Below are positions 1 through 5,178 of a DNA stretch of 6,957 nt, one piece after another. The notes under the pieces were generated by a model that searched no databases, had not been told where the DNA came from, and worked only from the letters and a program-made list of their open reading frames with translations. The first letter of the stretch is position 1, and each line of letters starts with the position of its first letter. The stretch covers positions 1 to 6,957 of the forward strand of contig CANRJU010000141.1 of assembly GCA_947631075.1 (NCBI GenBank), written 5' to 3'. The translations under genes and the position numbers were made by a program. Source of the DNA: an uncultured Lachnospiraceae bacterium. GTDB taxonomy: Bacteria > Bacillota > Clostridia > Lachnospirales > Lachnospiraceae.

Positions 1-2000
1 CGGTATGTGGCGGGATCCTCGTACTCCTTCTGCTCGTCAAAGAGCGCCGGGTACTCGTCCGTGTTGACCGGCTCAATGAGATTGCCGTCCCGGTCCGTAA
101 TGGCGATCTCCTTCAGAACCGTCTCCCCGTCCAGACAGGTCAGACGCAAAAACCGGTACTCCTTGATCAGATTATAGGTGTCCTTCGACGCGTTCGCGTC
201 GGTATTTTCCAACTTGTTCCAGGCAAATACGCTGGTGGCCTGCACCTCGCCCACCCGCTCGTAGGTGGTTCCGTCTTCGGACAGATCCAGGTAAAATTTC
301 CGGTTCTCATAATTGCCCAGAAATACATGGAGCATATTCACATAGTGGGGCTCGCCCAGATCCAGCACGATCTCGGAATTCGCTCCCGGCGACTCCCAGC
401 CGGTCTCCGGGGCGCTCATCTTCCCCAGGTCGTGGAGCGCGAAGGCGGAATAGAGTACCACGATCGCCCCCAGCACGCAGAAATCCCATTTGCCCATATG
501 AAGGGCCGGCCTGCTGCCCCGGATGCACGCCACATTCGCCTTTTCTTCCTTTTCCGGCTTCGGCACGGGGTACTGCCTGTAGGGCTGTTTTGCCTTTGCC
601 TTCCCTGCGGCCTCCTTCAAATCTTCCATCTTCGTCTTTCTCGTGTTAGCAAAAAACATATAGCCGTACACGCCGAGCGTGAGGAGCGCCGTCAGTCCCA
701 TGATGCCGCCCTCCGGCGCGGTCGAATCCTTCACCACGAAATACCAGAGGACGTGGGCCACGTTGATAAACTGCACCACGCTGTACCCCACATAGGTAAA
801 GAACATCTCCCTCGTGGGCTTCAGGACAAACGCCGCCAGCGTCAGCACCAGCACCGGAAACAGGTATCTCTCGTGCATCCGCACCGAGAACAGAAACATC
901 GTCCCCGCCACTACGCTCATGCTCATAAAGTACCGGGACTTGTCCTCTTTCATCTTAAAGAATAAAAATCCGCTCAAACATACCGCCGCCAGAATCGCCA
1001 GCGTCCCGATCTGCTTGTACTGCAGAAAACCGATCGTGCCGGACTGGTCCACCCAGTTCTTTCCGGCCAGCGCCCACACGTTGTAGGCATTGATGGTGCA
1101 GTACTCGTAAGAGCTCAGCGTGTTGACGTACTGGGGCACCACCTTGTCCAGTCCAAAGGGAGCCGCCAGAAGAAACATCGTCCCAATGGCCGCCAGTCCC
1201 CCCACAAGGTCCCGCACCATTTTCTTCTTATTAAAATCATGTAAAAATACCTGTTCCGCGATCGTCCATATGAGAATGGGCGCGAACATCAGCATCTGCG
1301 GCTTGATGAGCACGCCGATCACAAAGACGAAATACGCCGGTATCCTCTTTTGCTCCATGCACAGATAGCAGACAAACAGCAGGCACAGGGTAAATACCCC
1401 GTCCACCTGCCCCCATATGGAGGAGTTGAGGATTACCGCCGGGTTGAGCGCGTACATCCCCGCTAACATCAGCGAGGAGCCCTCGGAGCATTTGCGCTTC
1501 GCCATGTGGTAAATCAGACCGCCCGCCAAAAGGTCTGAAACGATGGGAACAAACTTGATCAGAATGCGCCCGGCGGCGGACATGGTGTCAATGCCGAACA
1601 GATGGCGCACGGCGGCCACCACCCACAGAATCGCCATATAGCCCGGCGGATAGTCGGTAAAGGCGTCCAGGTAGTAAAATTTCGTGATGCCATTTTCATA
1701 GATCATCTCCGACCACGCCCGGAAGCAGTTCATGTCCGTGCCGTGGCCGTCGTAGTGGGCCGCGAAAATCAGCTTGATCAGAAGGGCGCCGAGGAGCAGC
1801 AGAACCAGATTGGTCCACTCTCTCTTTTTGTCCTTCGTATAGACCCGGTATCCCTCCACCTCATGGCGGAGGCGGATCATGTACAATATGACAAACAGCG
1901 CGATGACCAACAGGATAAAAAAGATGCCCTGGCAGTCCTTCATCACGCGGGATATATCGCTCAACTGTACATCCTTCAGCTTCATTAATGTAACACCCAT
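1..2000 (-). CDS. Polytopic GT-C-type glycosyltransferase with discoidin-like segment (C-terminus outside window)
   Basis: Reading leftward from the ATG at 2000, 666 codons are open to the window edge, so the C-terminus is missing. Hydrophobic segments fill residues about 25-42, 63-80 and many more up to about 450, with one at 507-522. Visible GT-C-like motifs are GTDM (87-90) with an Asp in the first outer loop, YPPGYM (117-122), SSIWGQVDG (193-201) and RMHERYLFP (374-382). Such enzymes use polyprenyl-phosphate sugars on the outer face of the membrane; donor and acceptor cannot be told here. A Lys/Glu/Pro-rich linker (about 455-490) precedes the last helix, then residues about 530-645 look like an F5/8C (discoidin) beta-sandwich (SEIVLDLGEP, FYLDLSEDGTTYERVG, YRFLRLTC). 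From memory, similar Lachnospiraceae proteins continue into a second, PMT-type module; that is not visible. The start at 2000 is preferred because AAAGGGA lies 10 nt upstream, whereas the in-frame ATG at 1985 has no ribosome site. It is the last visible gene of the leftward cluster, 138 nt after the rhomboid-like gene. Confidence 0.8.
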   Translation of the reverse strand, partial: MGVTLMKLKDVQLSDISRVMKDCQGIFFILLVIALFVILYMIRLRHEVEGYRVYTKDKKREWTNLVLLLLGALLIKLIFAAHYDGHGTDMNCFRAWSEMIYENGITKFYYLDAFTDYPPGYMAILWVVAAVRHLFGIDTMSAAGRILIKFVPIVSDLLAGGLIYHMAKRKCSEGSSLMLAGMYALNPAVILNSSIWGQVDGVFTLCLLFVCYLCMEQKRIPAYFVFVIGVLIKPQMLMFAPILIWTIAEQVFLHDFNKKKMVRDLVGGLAAIGTMFLLAAPFGLDKVVPQYVNTLSSYEYCTINAYNVWALAGKNWVDQSGTIGFLQYKQIGTLAILAAVCLSGFLFFKMKEDKSRYFMSMSVVAGTMFLFSVRMHERYLFPVLVLTLAAFVLKPTREMFFTYVGYSVVQFINVAHVLWYFVVKDSTAPEGGIMGLTALLTLGVYGYMFFANTRKTKMEDLKEAAGKAKAKQPYRQYPVPKPEKEEKANVACIRGSRPALHMGKWDFCVLGAIVVLYSAFALHDLGKMSAPETGWESPGANSEIVLDLGEPHYVNMLHVFLGNYENRKFYLDLSEDGTTYERVGEVQATSVFAWNKLENTDANASKDTYNLIKEYRFLRLTCLDGETVLKEIAITDRDGNLIEPVNTDEYPALFDEQKEYEDPATY

Positions 2001-2103
2001 TTGTCTGTAATCCCTTTCTCAAACTTTTTCCCTGAATGTATTGAACGGCACACTCCTAAGCAGCGTGACCGCAATCACATATACACGCGATTTCTTGCTT
2101 TCA

Positions 2104-2145
2104 TACTCACAAGTGAATATACTCGCTTGTGAGTACGTTCACTTG
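2104..2145. repeat. Inverted repeat with two alternative stems after the rhomboid-like gene
   Basis: TACTCACAAG at 2104-2113 pairs perfectly with CTTGTGAGTA at 2126-2135, giving a 10-bp stem and a 12-nt loop. CAAGTGAA at 2110-2117 also pairs perfectly with TTCACTTG at 2138-2145, so the two stems exclude each other. The second arm includes the TGA stop (2139-2141) of the rhomboid-like gene. On the leftward transcript the first stem starts 3 nt after that stop but is not followed by a run of U, so it is not a standard intrinsic terminator. It could be an mRNA processing or stability element, or a protein-binding site. The rest of the 138-nt gap (2001-2138) holds the ribosome site of the glycosyltransferase and no promoter that I would defend. 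Confidence 0.6.
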
Positions 2146-3038
2146 CGGACGTGCTCATGCGTAAACAGGTGATCCGAACAGTACTCGTAGCTCCCCTCGC
2201 ACTTGGAGCAGTACCGGAAATCCAGATGGGGCGCGTCCTTTTCCGTGCGCCCGCAGATCGCGCACCGGTGCATCGGTCCGTCCGTCGTGGCGCGCTGTAC
2301 CTTTTTCTTGTATTCCACGCTGCGCTTCTTCTGCCGGTACATCCCCTTGACGCCCGGACGCCCCTTCGAAAAGAGGAAAAATATCACGATATTCAGCAGC
2401 GACCCCAGCACCAGCGCCACCGTAAAGAAGTCCCCGCCCATGAGGCTCTGGATGACAATGAAGCCGTCGAGGATGATATACACCAGGCACAGCCATTTCG
2501 CCCGCACCGGAATCACGAAAAACACCAGAAACTGCGCGTCCGGAAACACCATGGCAAAAGCCAGGAACAGCGACTGGTTCAGGTAGTCTAACGAGGCCCG
2601 CATCCCGCACATAAAACCGATCTCGGCCCCGTATCCCGGCGCCAGAATGAGATTGAACAGGTACCACAAAAGCGTGATGACGATCACGAACACCGCCCCG
2701 CCGATGTAGAACAGGGTGAAGCGGAAGGATCCCCAGATCCGCTCTAAGTTGCTACCGATGCTGTAATACACGAAGGCCCAGAGAGCGAACCAGAATATAC
2801 TGGTGACCGCGCTCCCTCCGCCGCTCATATAGGTGTACGGGCTGACCACAAACGTGAACAGCCGCCAGACCTCTCCGTGAAAAATCCGGTAGAAATCCAG
2901 GCTCAGATACTGGAAATAAAAGCCGGGGCTGATCAGGTAAATCATGGCTCCCACTACATTTATAATAACCACATAGCGCATCAGGTTCGGCACGGCAAAC
3001 CAGCCGAACTTCTTTTCCCATTTGTCAATCAGATTCAT
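2139..3038 (-). CDS. Rhomboid-fold membrane protein without catalytic motif, with C-terminal zinc-binding tail
   Basis: A 299-residue protein. Residues about 20-225 form roughly six hydrophobic segments in rhomboid/Derlin order: GEVWRLFTFVVSP (55-67) matches the WR region after helix 1, and GSNLERIWGSFRF (95-107) matches the typical G-x-x-LE-x-x-WG-x-x-RF segment. The helix that should hold the catalytic GxSG instead reads SLDYLNQSLFLAF (149-161), and the last helices lack the catalytic His, so it is probably a pseudoprotease or membrane chaperone-like protein. FPDAQFLVFFVIPVRAKWL (165-183) is also typical of inactive rhomboid relatives. After a basic linker (225-250), the tail has CAIC (259-262), CSKC (277-280), CSDH (287-290) and HEH (294-296), a likely zinc site facing the cytoplasm. 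Automated annotation may call it a rhomboid protease; the sequence argues against activity. AAAGGA lies 11 nt upstream of the ATG. It follows corA by 95 nt and is probably in its operon. Substrate or partner unknown. Confidence 0.82.
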   Translation of the reverse strand: MNLIDKWEKKFGWFAVPNLMRYVVIINVVGAMIYLISPGFYFQYLSLDFYRIFHGEVWRLFTFVVSPYTYMSGGGSAVTSIFWFALWAFVYYSIGSNLERIWGSFRFTLFYIGGAVFVIVITLLWYLFNLILAPGYGAEIGFMCGMRASLDYLNQSLFLAFAMVFPDAQFLVFFVIPVRAKWLCLVYIILDGFIVIQSLMGGDFFTVALVLGSLLNIVIFFLFSKGRPGVKGMYRQKKRSVEYKKKVQRATTDGPMHRCAICGRTEKDAPHLDFRYCSKCEGSYEYCSDHLFTHEHVRK

Positions 3039-3099
3039 ACTTCCACCATTCCTTTCCCCATCCCGGACTTAAGGCAGGCAAGCGCGCTTCCCCATTCAT
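3025..3099 (-). CDS. Possible 24-codon leader ORF overlapping the rhomboid-like start
   Basis: The upstream copy of the duplicated start region carries its own ATG at 3099, with the same GGAAGT context. Reading on gives 24 codons and a TGA at 3025-3027, 14 nt inside the rhomboid-like gene in another frame. The peptide begins MNGEARLPAL and has three Trp near its end. Termination here could feed ribosomes back to the rhomboid-like ATG at 3038 (translational coupling). It may equally be a chance product of the duplication: its ribosome-binding sequence is weaker (AAAGAA instead of AAAGGA), and the peptide matches nothing I recognise. Confidence 0.2.
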   Translation of the reverse strand: MNGEARLPALSPGWGKEWWKYESD

Positions 3100-3130
3100 A
3101 CTTCCATCATTTCTTTCCCCATCCCGGGCT
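3033..3130. repeat. Imperfect direct repeat duplicating a translation-start region
   Basis: Two 37-bp copies, 3033-3069 and 3094-3130, lie 61 bp apart and match at 34 of 37 positions. Each copy covers, on the minus strand, the CCGGGATGGGGAAA region, the GGAAGT before the ATG, and the ATGAAT start itself. The copy at 3033-3069 is the real start of the rhomboid-like gene; the other sits 3 nt downstream of the corA stop codon. The 24-bp spacer contains a perfect 10-bp palindrome, AAGCGCGCTT (3080-3089). The pattern suggests a short tandem duplication followed by drift. Confidence 0.85.
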
Positions 3131-3133
3131 CTG

Positions 3134-4060
3134 TCAGAACATATTCTTCCTCTGGAAGAACAGGGCCACCAGGCCGGATACCACGCACGTCAGCACGATA
3201 ATGGTAAAAAATCCGTACGGCGCGTGCCCCAGCGGTATATTGTCAAAATTCATGCCAAAAAAGCTGGCAATCATGGTCGGCACCGACAGCACGATGGTCA
3301 CTGTGGCCAGAAATTTCATGACAATATTTAAATTGTTGGAAATAACGGAGGCAAACGCGTCCATGGTCCCGCTCAAAATGCCGCTGTATATATTGGCCAT
3401 CTCGATGGCCTGCTTGTTCTCTATGATGACGTCCTCCAGAAGATCCTCGTCCTCCGGGTACTTCTTGATCTTCTCGCTGCGCAGCAGCTTCTCGAGCACT
3501 ACCTCGTTGGAGCGGAGGGACGTGGTGAAATACACCAGGCTCTTTTCCAGCTCCAGAAGCTCGATGAGCTCGCTGTTCTTCTGGGACACATGGAGCTTCT
3601 CCTCAATCTTCTCGCTCTTCCGGTCGATAATGCGCAGGTACCGCAGATACGACGTGGCGTTCCGGTACAGAATCTGGAACACGAACCGGGTTTTCTTAAA
3701 CGTGTAGAACTCCCGCACGCGCTTGTTCTCAAAAGCCTTGATGACCGGGGACTCCTCTAAGCATATGGTGACGATAATCTTCTTGGTCATGTAAATGCCC
3801 AGAGGAATCGTCACATAGCGATCCTTCTCATCCAGGGAAGGGATGTCCACCAGAATCATGTTATAGTTGTCCTCCATCTCGATACGGGAGCGCTCCTCAT
3901 CATCCAGAGGCGCCCGCAGATCGTCGATATCGATCCCCGTCTCCTCCTGCAGCCGCCCCAGCTCCTCGCCGGTGGGCCTCGTCACGGAAATCCAGCACCC
4001 TTCTTCTACTTTGTCTACTGTGGTCAGTTCTTCTTCCACCGTCTTATAAATAGAAATCAT
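3134..4060 (-). CDS. corA: CorA-family magnesium/divalent cation transporter
   Basis: A 308-residue protein of normal length for CorA proteins, which form pentameric Mg2+ (sometimes Co2+/Ni2+) channels in the inner membrane. Residues 1 to about 125 form the acidic N-terminal cytoplasmic domain, and about 125-245 the long charged helices, including EEKLHVSQKNSELIELLELE. The first membrane helix (about 250-268) ends in the signature GMN motif (269-271), and the second (about 283-302) is followed by a short basic tail. The loop after GMN reads FDNIPLGHAPYG instead of the E. coli-type MPEL, as is common in Firmicute members. The frame is open upstream to an ATG at 4147, but that lies about 4 nt from the predicted RNA start and has no ribosome site. 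The ATG at 4060 has AGAGGGG with 6 nt spacing and is chosen. It has its own consensus promoter and is the first gene of the probable corA, rhomboid-like, glycosyltransferase unit. Confidence 0.93.
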   Translation of the reverse strand: MISIYKTVEEELTTVDKVEEGCWISVTRPTGEELGRLQEETGIDIDDLRAPLDDEERSRIEMEDNYNMILVDIPSLDEKDRYVTIPLGIYMTKKIIVTICLEESPVIKAFENKRVREFYTFKKTRFVFQILYRNATSYLRYLRIIDRKSEKIEEKLHVSQKNSELIELLELEKSLVYFTTSLRSNEVVLEKLLRSEKIKKYPEDEDLLEDVIIENKQAIEMANIYSGILSGTMDAFASVISNNLNIVMKFLATVTIVLSVPTMIASFFGMNFDNIPLGHAPYGFFTIIVLTCVVSGLVALFFQRKNMF

Positions 4061-4066
4061 GCTCTG

Positions 4067-4073
4067 CCCCTCT
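4067..4073 (-). promoter_or_regulatory. Ribosome binding site that decides the corA start
   Basis: AGAGGGG lies 6 nt before the ATG at 4060. The in-frame ATGs further upstream (4147 and 4102) have no comparable site, which supports the shorter 308-residue protein. Confidence 0.8.
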
Positions 4074-4110
4074 TTTCTACACTTTTTTCGCAGAATCTTC
4101 ATAAGGTACA

Positions 4111-4138
4111 CGGCGGCACCTGCAACCAGGCGCCGCCG
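4111..4138 (-). promoter_or_regulatory. Strong stem-loop in the corA 5' leader
   Basis: On the minus strand CGGCGGCGCCTG (4138-4127) pairs with CAGGTGCCGCCG (4122-4111) around a 4-nt GTTG loop. This makes 12 pairs, one of them G-U, all in very GC-rich sequence. It begins about 13 nt into the predicted transcript and ends 50 nt before the start codon. No U-run follows, so it is not a terminator. It could protect the 5' end of the mRNA or be part of a regulatory leader; I do not recognise it as a known Mg2+ riboswitch. Confidence 0.7.
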
Positions 4139-4157
4139 CACTTGCATAGTCTATTAT

Positions 4158-4186
4158 ATTATAATTCTTCCCCTTGTCTTTGTCAA
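4158..4186 (-). promoter_or_regulatory. Consensus sigma-A promoter for corA
   Basis: On the minus strand a perfect -35 box TTGACA (4186-4181) is followed, after exactly 17 bp, by a perfect -10 box TATAAT (4163-4158). A second overlapping TATAAT lies at 4158-4153. The predicted RNA start is about 4151, giving a leader of about 90 nt before the ATG at 4060. The -35 box overlaps the last codons and stop of the LysM gene, so corA can be transcribed independently of it. Confidence 0.88.
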
Positions 4187-4199
4187 ATTTTCTTTGACA
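4181..4199. repeat. Inverted repeat overlapping the corA -35 box
   Basis: TGTCAAA (4181-4187) and TTTGACA (4193-4199) form a perfect 7-bp inverted repeat with a 5-bp spacer. One arm contains the corA -35 box. The position suits a repressor operator, but the same bases also encode the last residues of the LysM protein, and short A/T-rich repeats can arise by chance. Confidence 0.4.
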
Positions 4200-4935
4200 C
4201 GCAAAACTCCACATGAGCCGCTGGAATAAGCTGCGCGGGATCGTTCTTTTCCAGGAACTCCTCCATGGTAACCCCCTGCTCCGCTAAAAGCTCCCCGAGG
4301 GTCTTACTGCCGTCCGCCACGCAGGTGACCTCCACAGGGATGTCCACAGCCATTTCCATGGGGATCTCGGCAGAGGCGTCCGCCGTCTCGTCGCAGTCCG
4401 GTCCTTCCGCCAGCGGCATCTCCTCCATAGGGACCGGCTCGTCGTCACAGTCCTCATAAAAGAAAGGTTTTTCCGCATTCTCGTTACGGGGCTGAATCGG
4501 CGTCTCCGGTGCCTCCGACATTCCGGGTTTCCCCATGCCCGGTCCACCAGGCATTCCCGGTTTACCTGACATCCCCGGTTTGCCCATGCCTAGTCCGCCA
4601 GGCATTCCCGGCTTTCCTGGTTTCTCTGGCTTTCCCGGTTTCTCCATGTCTGGTTTCCCCATTCCTGGTCCGCCAGGCATTCCGTGTTCTCCGGGCCTTG
4701 GTGGCATTCCGGGCTTTGATGGCCTTCCTGGCATTCCGAAAGGCGGGCGTATTCCCGGGAACGGCCTCGCCACCGGAATACAGATTTCCTGCCCCACCTG
4801 CAGATTATAGACGTCCACATAGGGGTTCGCCCGCAGGATGAGCGCCAACGGCACCCGATACTGCCTGCTCAGGTGATACAGGGTTTCCCCTTCCTTTATC
4901 ACATGTACCATTCCATTGCAAAATCTCTGATTCAT
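4183..4935 (-). CDS. LysM protein with collagen-like repeats and C-terminal LysM-like segment (probable spore-surface protein)
   Basis: A 250-residue protein with no signal peptide or membrane helix. Residues 10-54 form a good LysM domain (VHVIKEGETLYHLSRQYRVP ... LQVGQEICIPV), which binds N-acetylglucosamine polymers such as peptidoglycan. Residues about 57-140 are Gly/Pro/Met/Lys-rich, with interrupted Gly-X-Y triplets. Residues about 150-205 are acidic (EDCDDEPVPMEEMP). Residues about 209-247 (KTLGELLAEQGVTMEEFLEKN ... LIPAAHVEFCV) read as a degenerate second LysM. A cytoplasmic LysM protein with low-complexity repeats resembles the SafA/ExsA type of spore coat and exosporium assembly protein, so a mother-cell role is inferred, not shown. 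GGAAAG lies 9 nt before the ATG at 4935. An ATG at residue 9 would barely spare the LysM domain and has no clear ribosome site. It is divergent from the activase, and its 3' end carries the corA promoter. No convincing promoter of its own was found. Confidence 0.82.
   Translation of the reverse strand: MNQRFCNGMVHVIKEGETLYHLSRQYRVPLALILRANPYVDVYNLQVGQEICIPVARPFPGIRPPFGMPGRPSKPGMPPRPGEHGMPGGPGMGKPDMEKPGKPEKPGKPGMPGGLGMGKPGMSGKPGMPGGPGMGKPGMSEAPETPIQPRNENAEKPFFYEDCDDEPVPMEEMPLAEGPDCDETADASAEIPMEMAVDIPVEVTCVADGSKTLGELLAEQGVTMEEFLEKNDPAQLIPAAHVEFCVSKKI
4516..4737 (-). repeat. Collagen-like coding repeat region
   Basis: This stretch encodes residues 67-140 of the LysM protein. A 13-residue unit, GMPGG(P/L)GMGKP(D/G)M, occurs three times, at 4645-4683, 4570-4608 and 4519-4557, separated by GKP/EKP triplets. 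The Gly-X-Y register holds over residues 67-93 and again from 101, but slips at each GMGKP. Repeats of this sort often vary in number between strains. Confidence 0.85.
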
Positions 4936-4995
4936 ATTTCATGTCTTTCCTTTTTTCTACCATCCTATTCCTGTTTCGGAAAAAAGTGTCTCTAG

Positions 4996-5024
4996 TTGCA
5001 AAAGAAATTATTTTGTCGTATAAT
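4996..5024 (+). promoter_or_regulatory. Sigma-A promoter for the activase gene
   Basis: TTGCAA (4996-5001) and a perfect TATAAT (5019-5024) are separated by 17 bp. The predicted RNA start is about 5031-5032, leaving a leader of about 147 nt before the ATG at 5179. The palindrome TGATATCA (5026-5033) overlaps the start point. Confidence 0.8.
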
Positions 5025-5033
5025 ATGATATCA

Positions 5034-5088
5034 GGGTCTCAAAGCCGCGCGTTTCATGCTCGCATGGAAAAGCATGGCCTGGAGACCC
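5034..5088 (+). promoter_or_regulatory. Leader stem-loop 1 of the activase mRNA
   Basis: GGGTCTC (5034-5040) pairs perfectly with GAGACCC (5082-5088). Inside it, CATGCT (5055-5060) pairs with AGCATG (5071-5076). The nested structure starts within a few nucleotides of the predicted RNA start. It does not match any riboswitch class I can recognise by eye; it may be a 5' stabilising structure or an undescribed cis-regulatory RNA. Confidence 0.45.
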
Positions 5089-5096
5089 GTAAAACA

Positions 5097-5137
5097 ATGA
5101 AAAATCGCCATTTTTCATAGAAAAGCAGCCATTTTTC
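5097..5137 (+). promoter_or_regulatory. Leader stem-loop 2 with competing repeat arm
   Basis: ATGAAAAAT (5097-5105) and ATTTTTCAT (5110-5118) form a perfect 9-bp stem with a CGCC loop. The segment GCCATTTTTC occurs at 5107-5116 and again at 5128-5137, so the left arm could pair with either copy. The stem is A/U-rich and no U-run follows it on the plus strand, so it is not a terminator. Confidence 0.45.
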
Positions 5138-5165
5138 GTAAAAAAATGAGCAGACACAAGCAGAC

Positions 5166-5173
5166 AAAGGAGG
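5166..5173 (+). promoter_or_regulatory. Strong ribosome binding site of the activase
   Basis: AAAGGAGG lies 5 nt before the ATG at 5179, a near-perfect Shine-Dalgarno sequence that fixes the start. An AGCAGACA direct repeat (5149-5156 and 5159-5166) sits just upstream. Confidence 0.9.
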
Positions 5174-5178
5174 TAAAA

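Noticed and set aside
327..965. 212-codon plus-strand ORF opposite the glycosyltransferase
   Set aside because: His/Arg-rich shadow translation of a GC-rich gene; the opposite strand has clear membrane segments and GT-C motifs.
2001..2103. Separate promoter for the glycosyltransferase gene
   Set aside because: TTGTGA and TGTATA occur, but 21 bp apart, and no better pair was found; transcription from the corA promoter is simpler.
4061..4147. N-terminal extension of CorA to the ATG at 4147 (337 residues)
   Set aside because: That ATG lies about 4 nt from the predicted RNA start, has no ribosome site, and the extension spans a GC-rich leader hairpin; the protein family normally starts near the ATG at 4060.
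4509..4841. Plus-strand ORFs rich in Pro/Gly opposite the LysM gene repeats
   Set aside because: They are complements of the collagen-like repeat codons; no ribosome site, and the minus-strand frame has the LysM domain.
5018..5028. Sporulation sigma-factor -10-like CATATTATA on the minus strand upstream of the LysM gene
   Set aside because: It matches a sigma-K-like CATAnnnTA box, but no -35 element is at the right distance and it is simply the reverse of the activase -10 region.
5064..5120. 18-codon upstream ORF in the activase leader
   Set aside because: No Shine-Dalgarno sequence precedes it and its codons coincide with stem-loop arms; probably chance.
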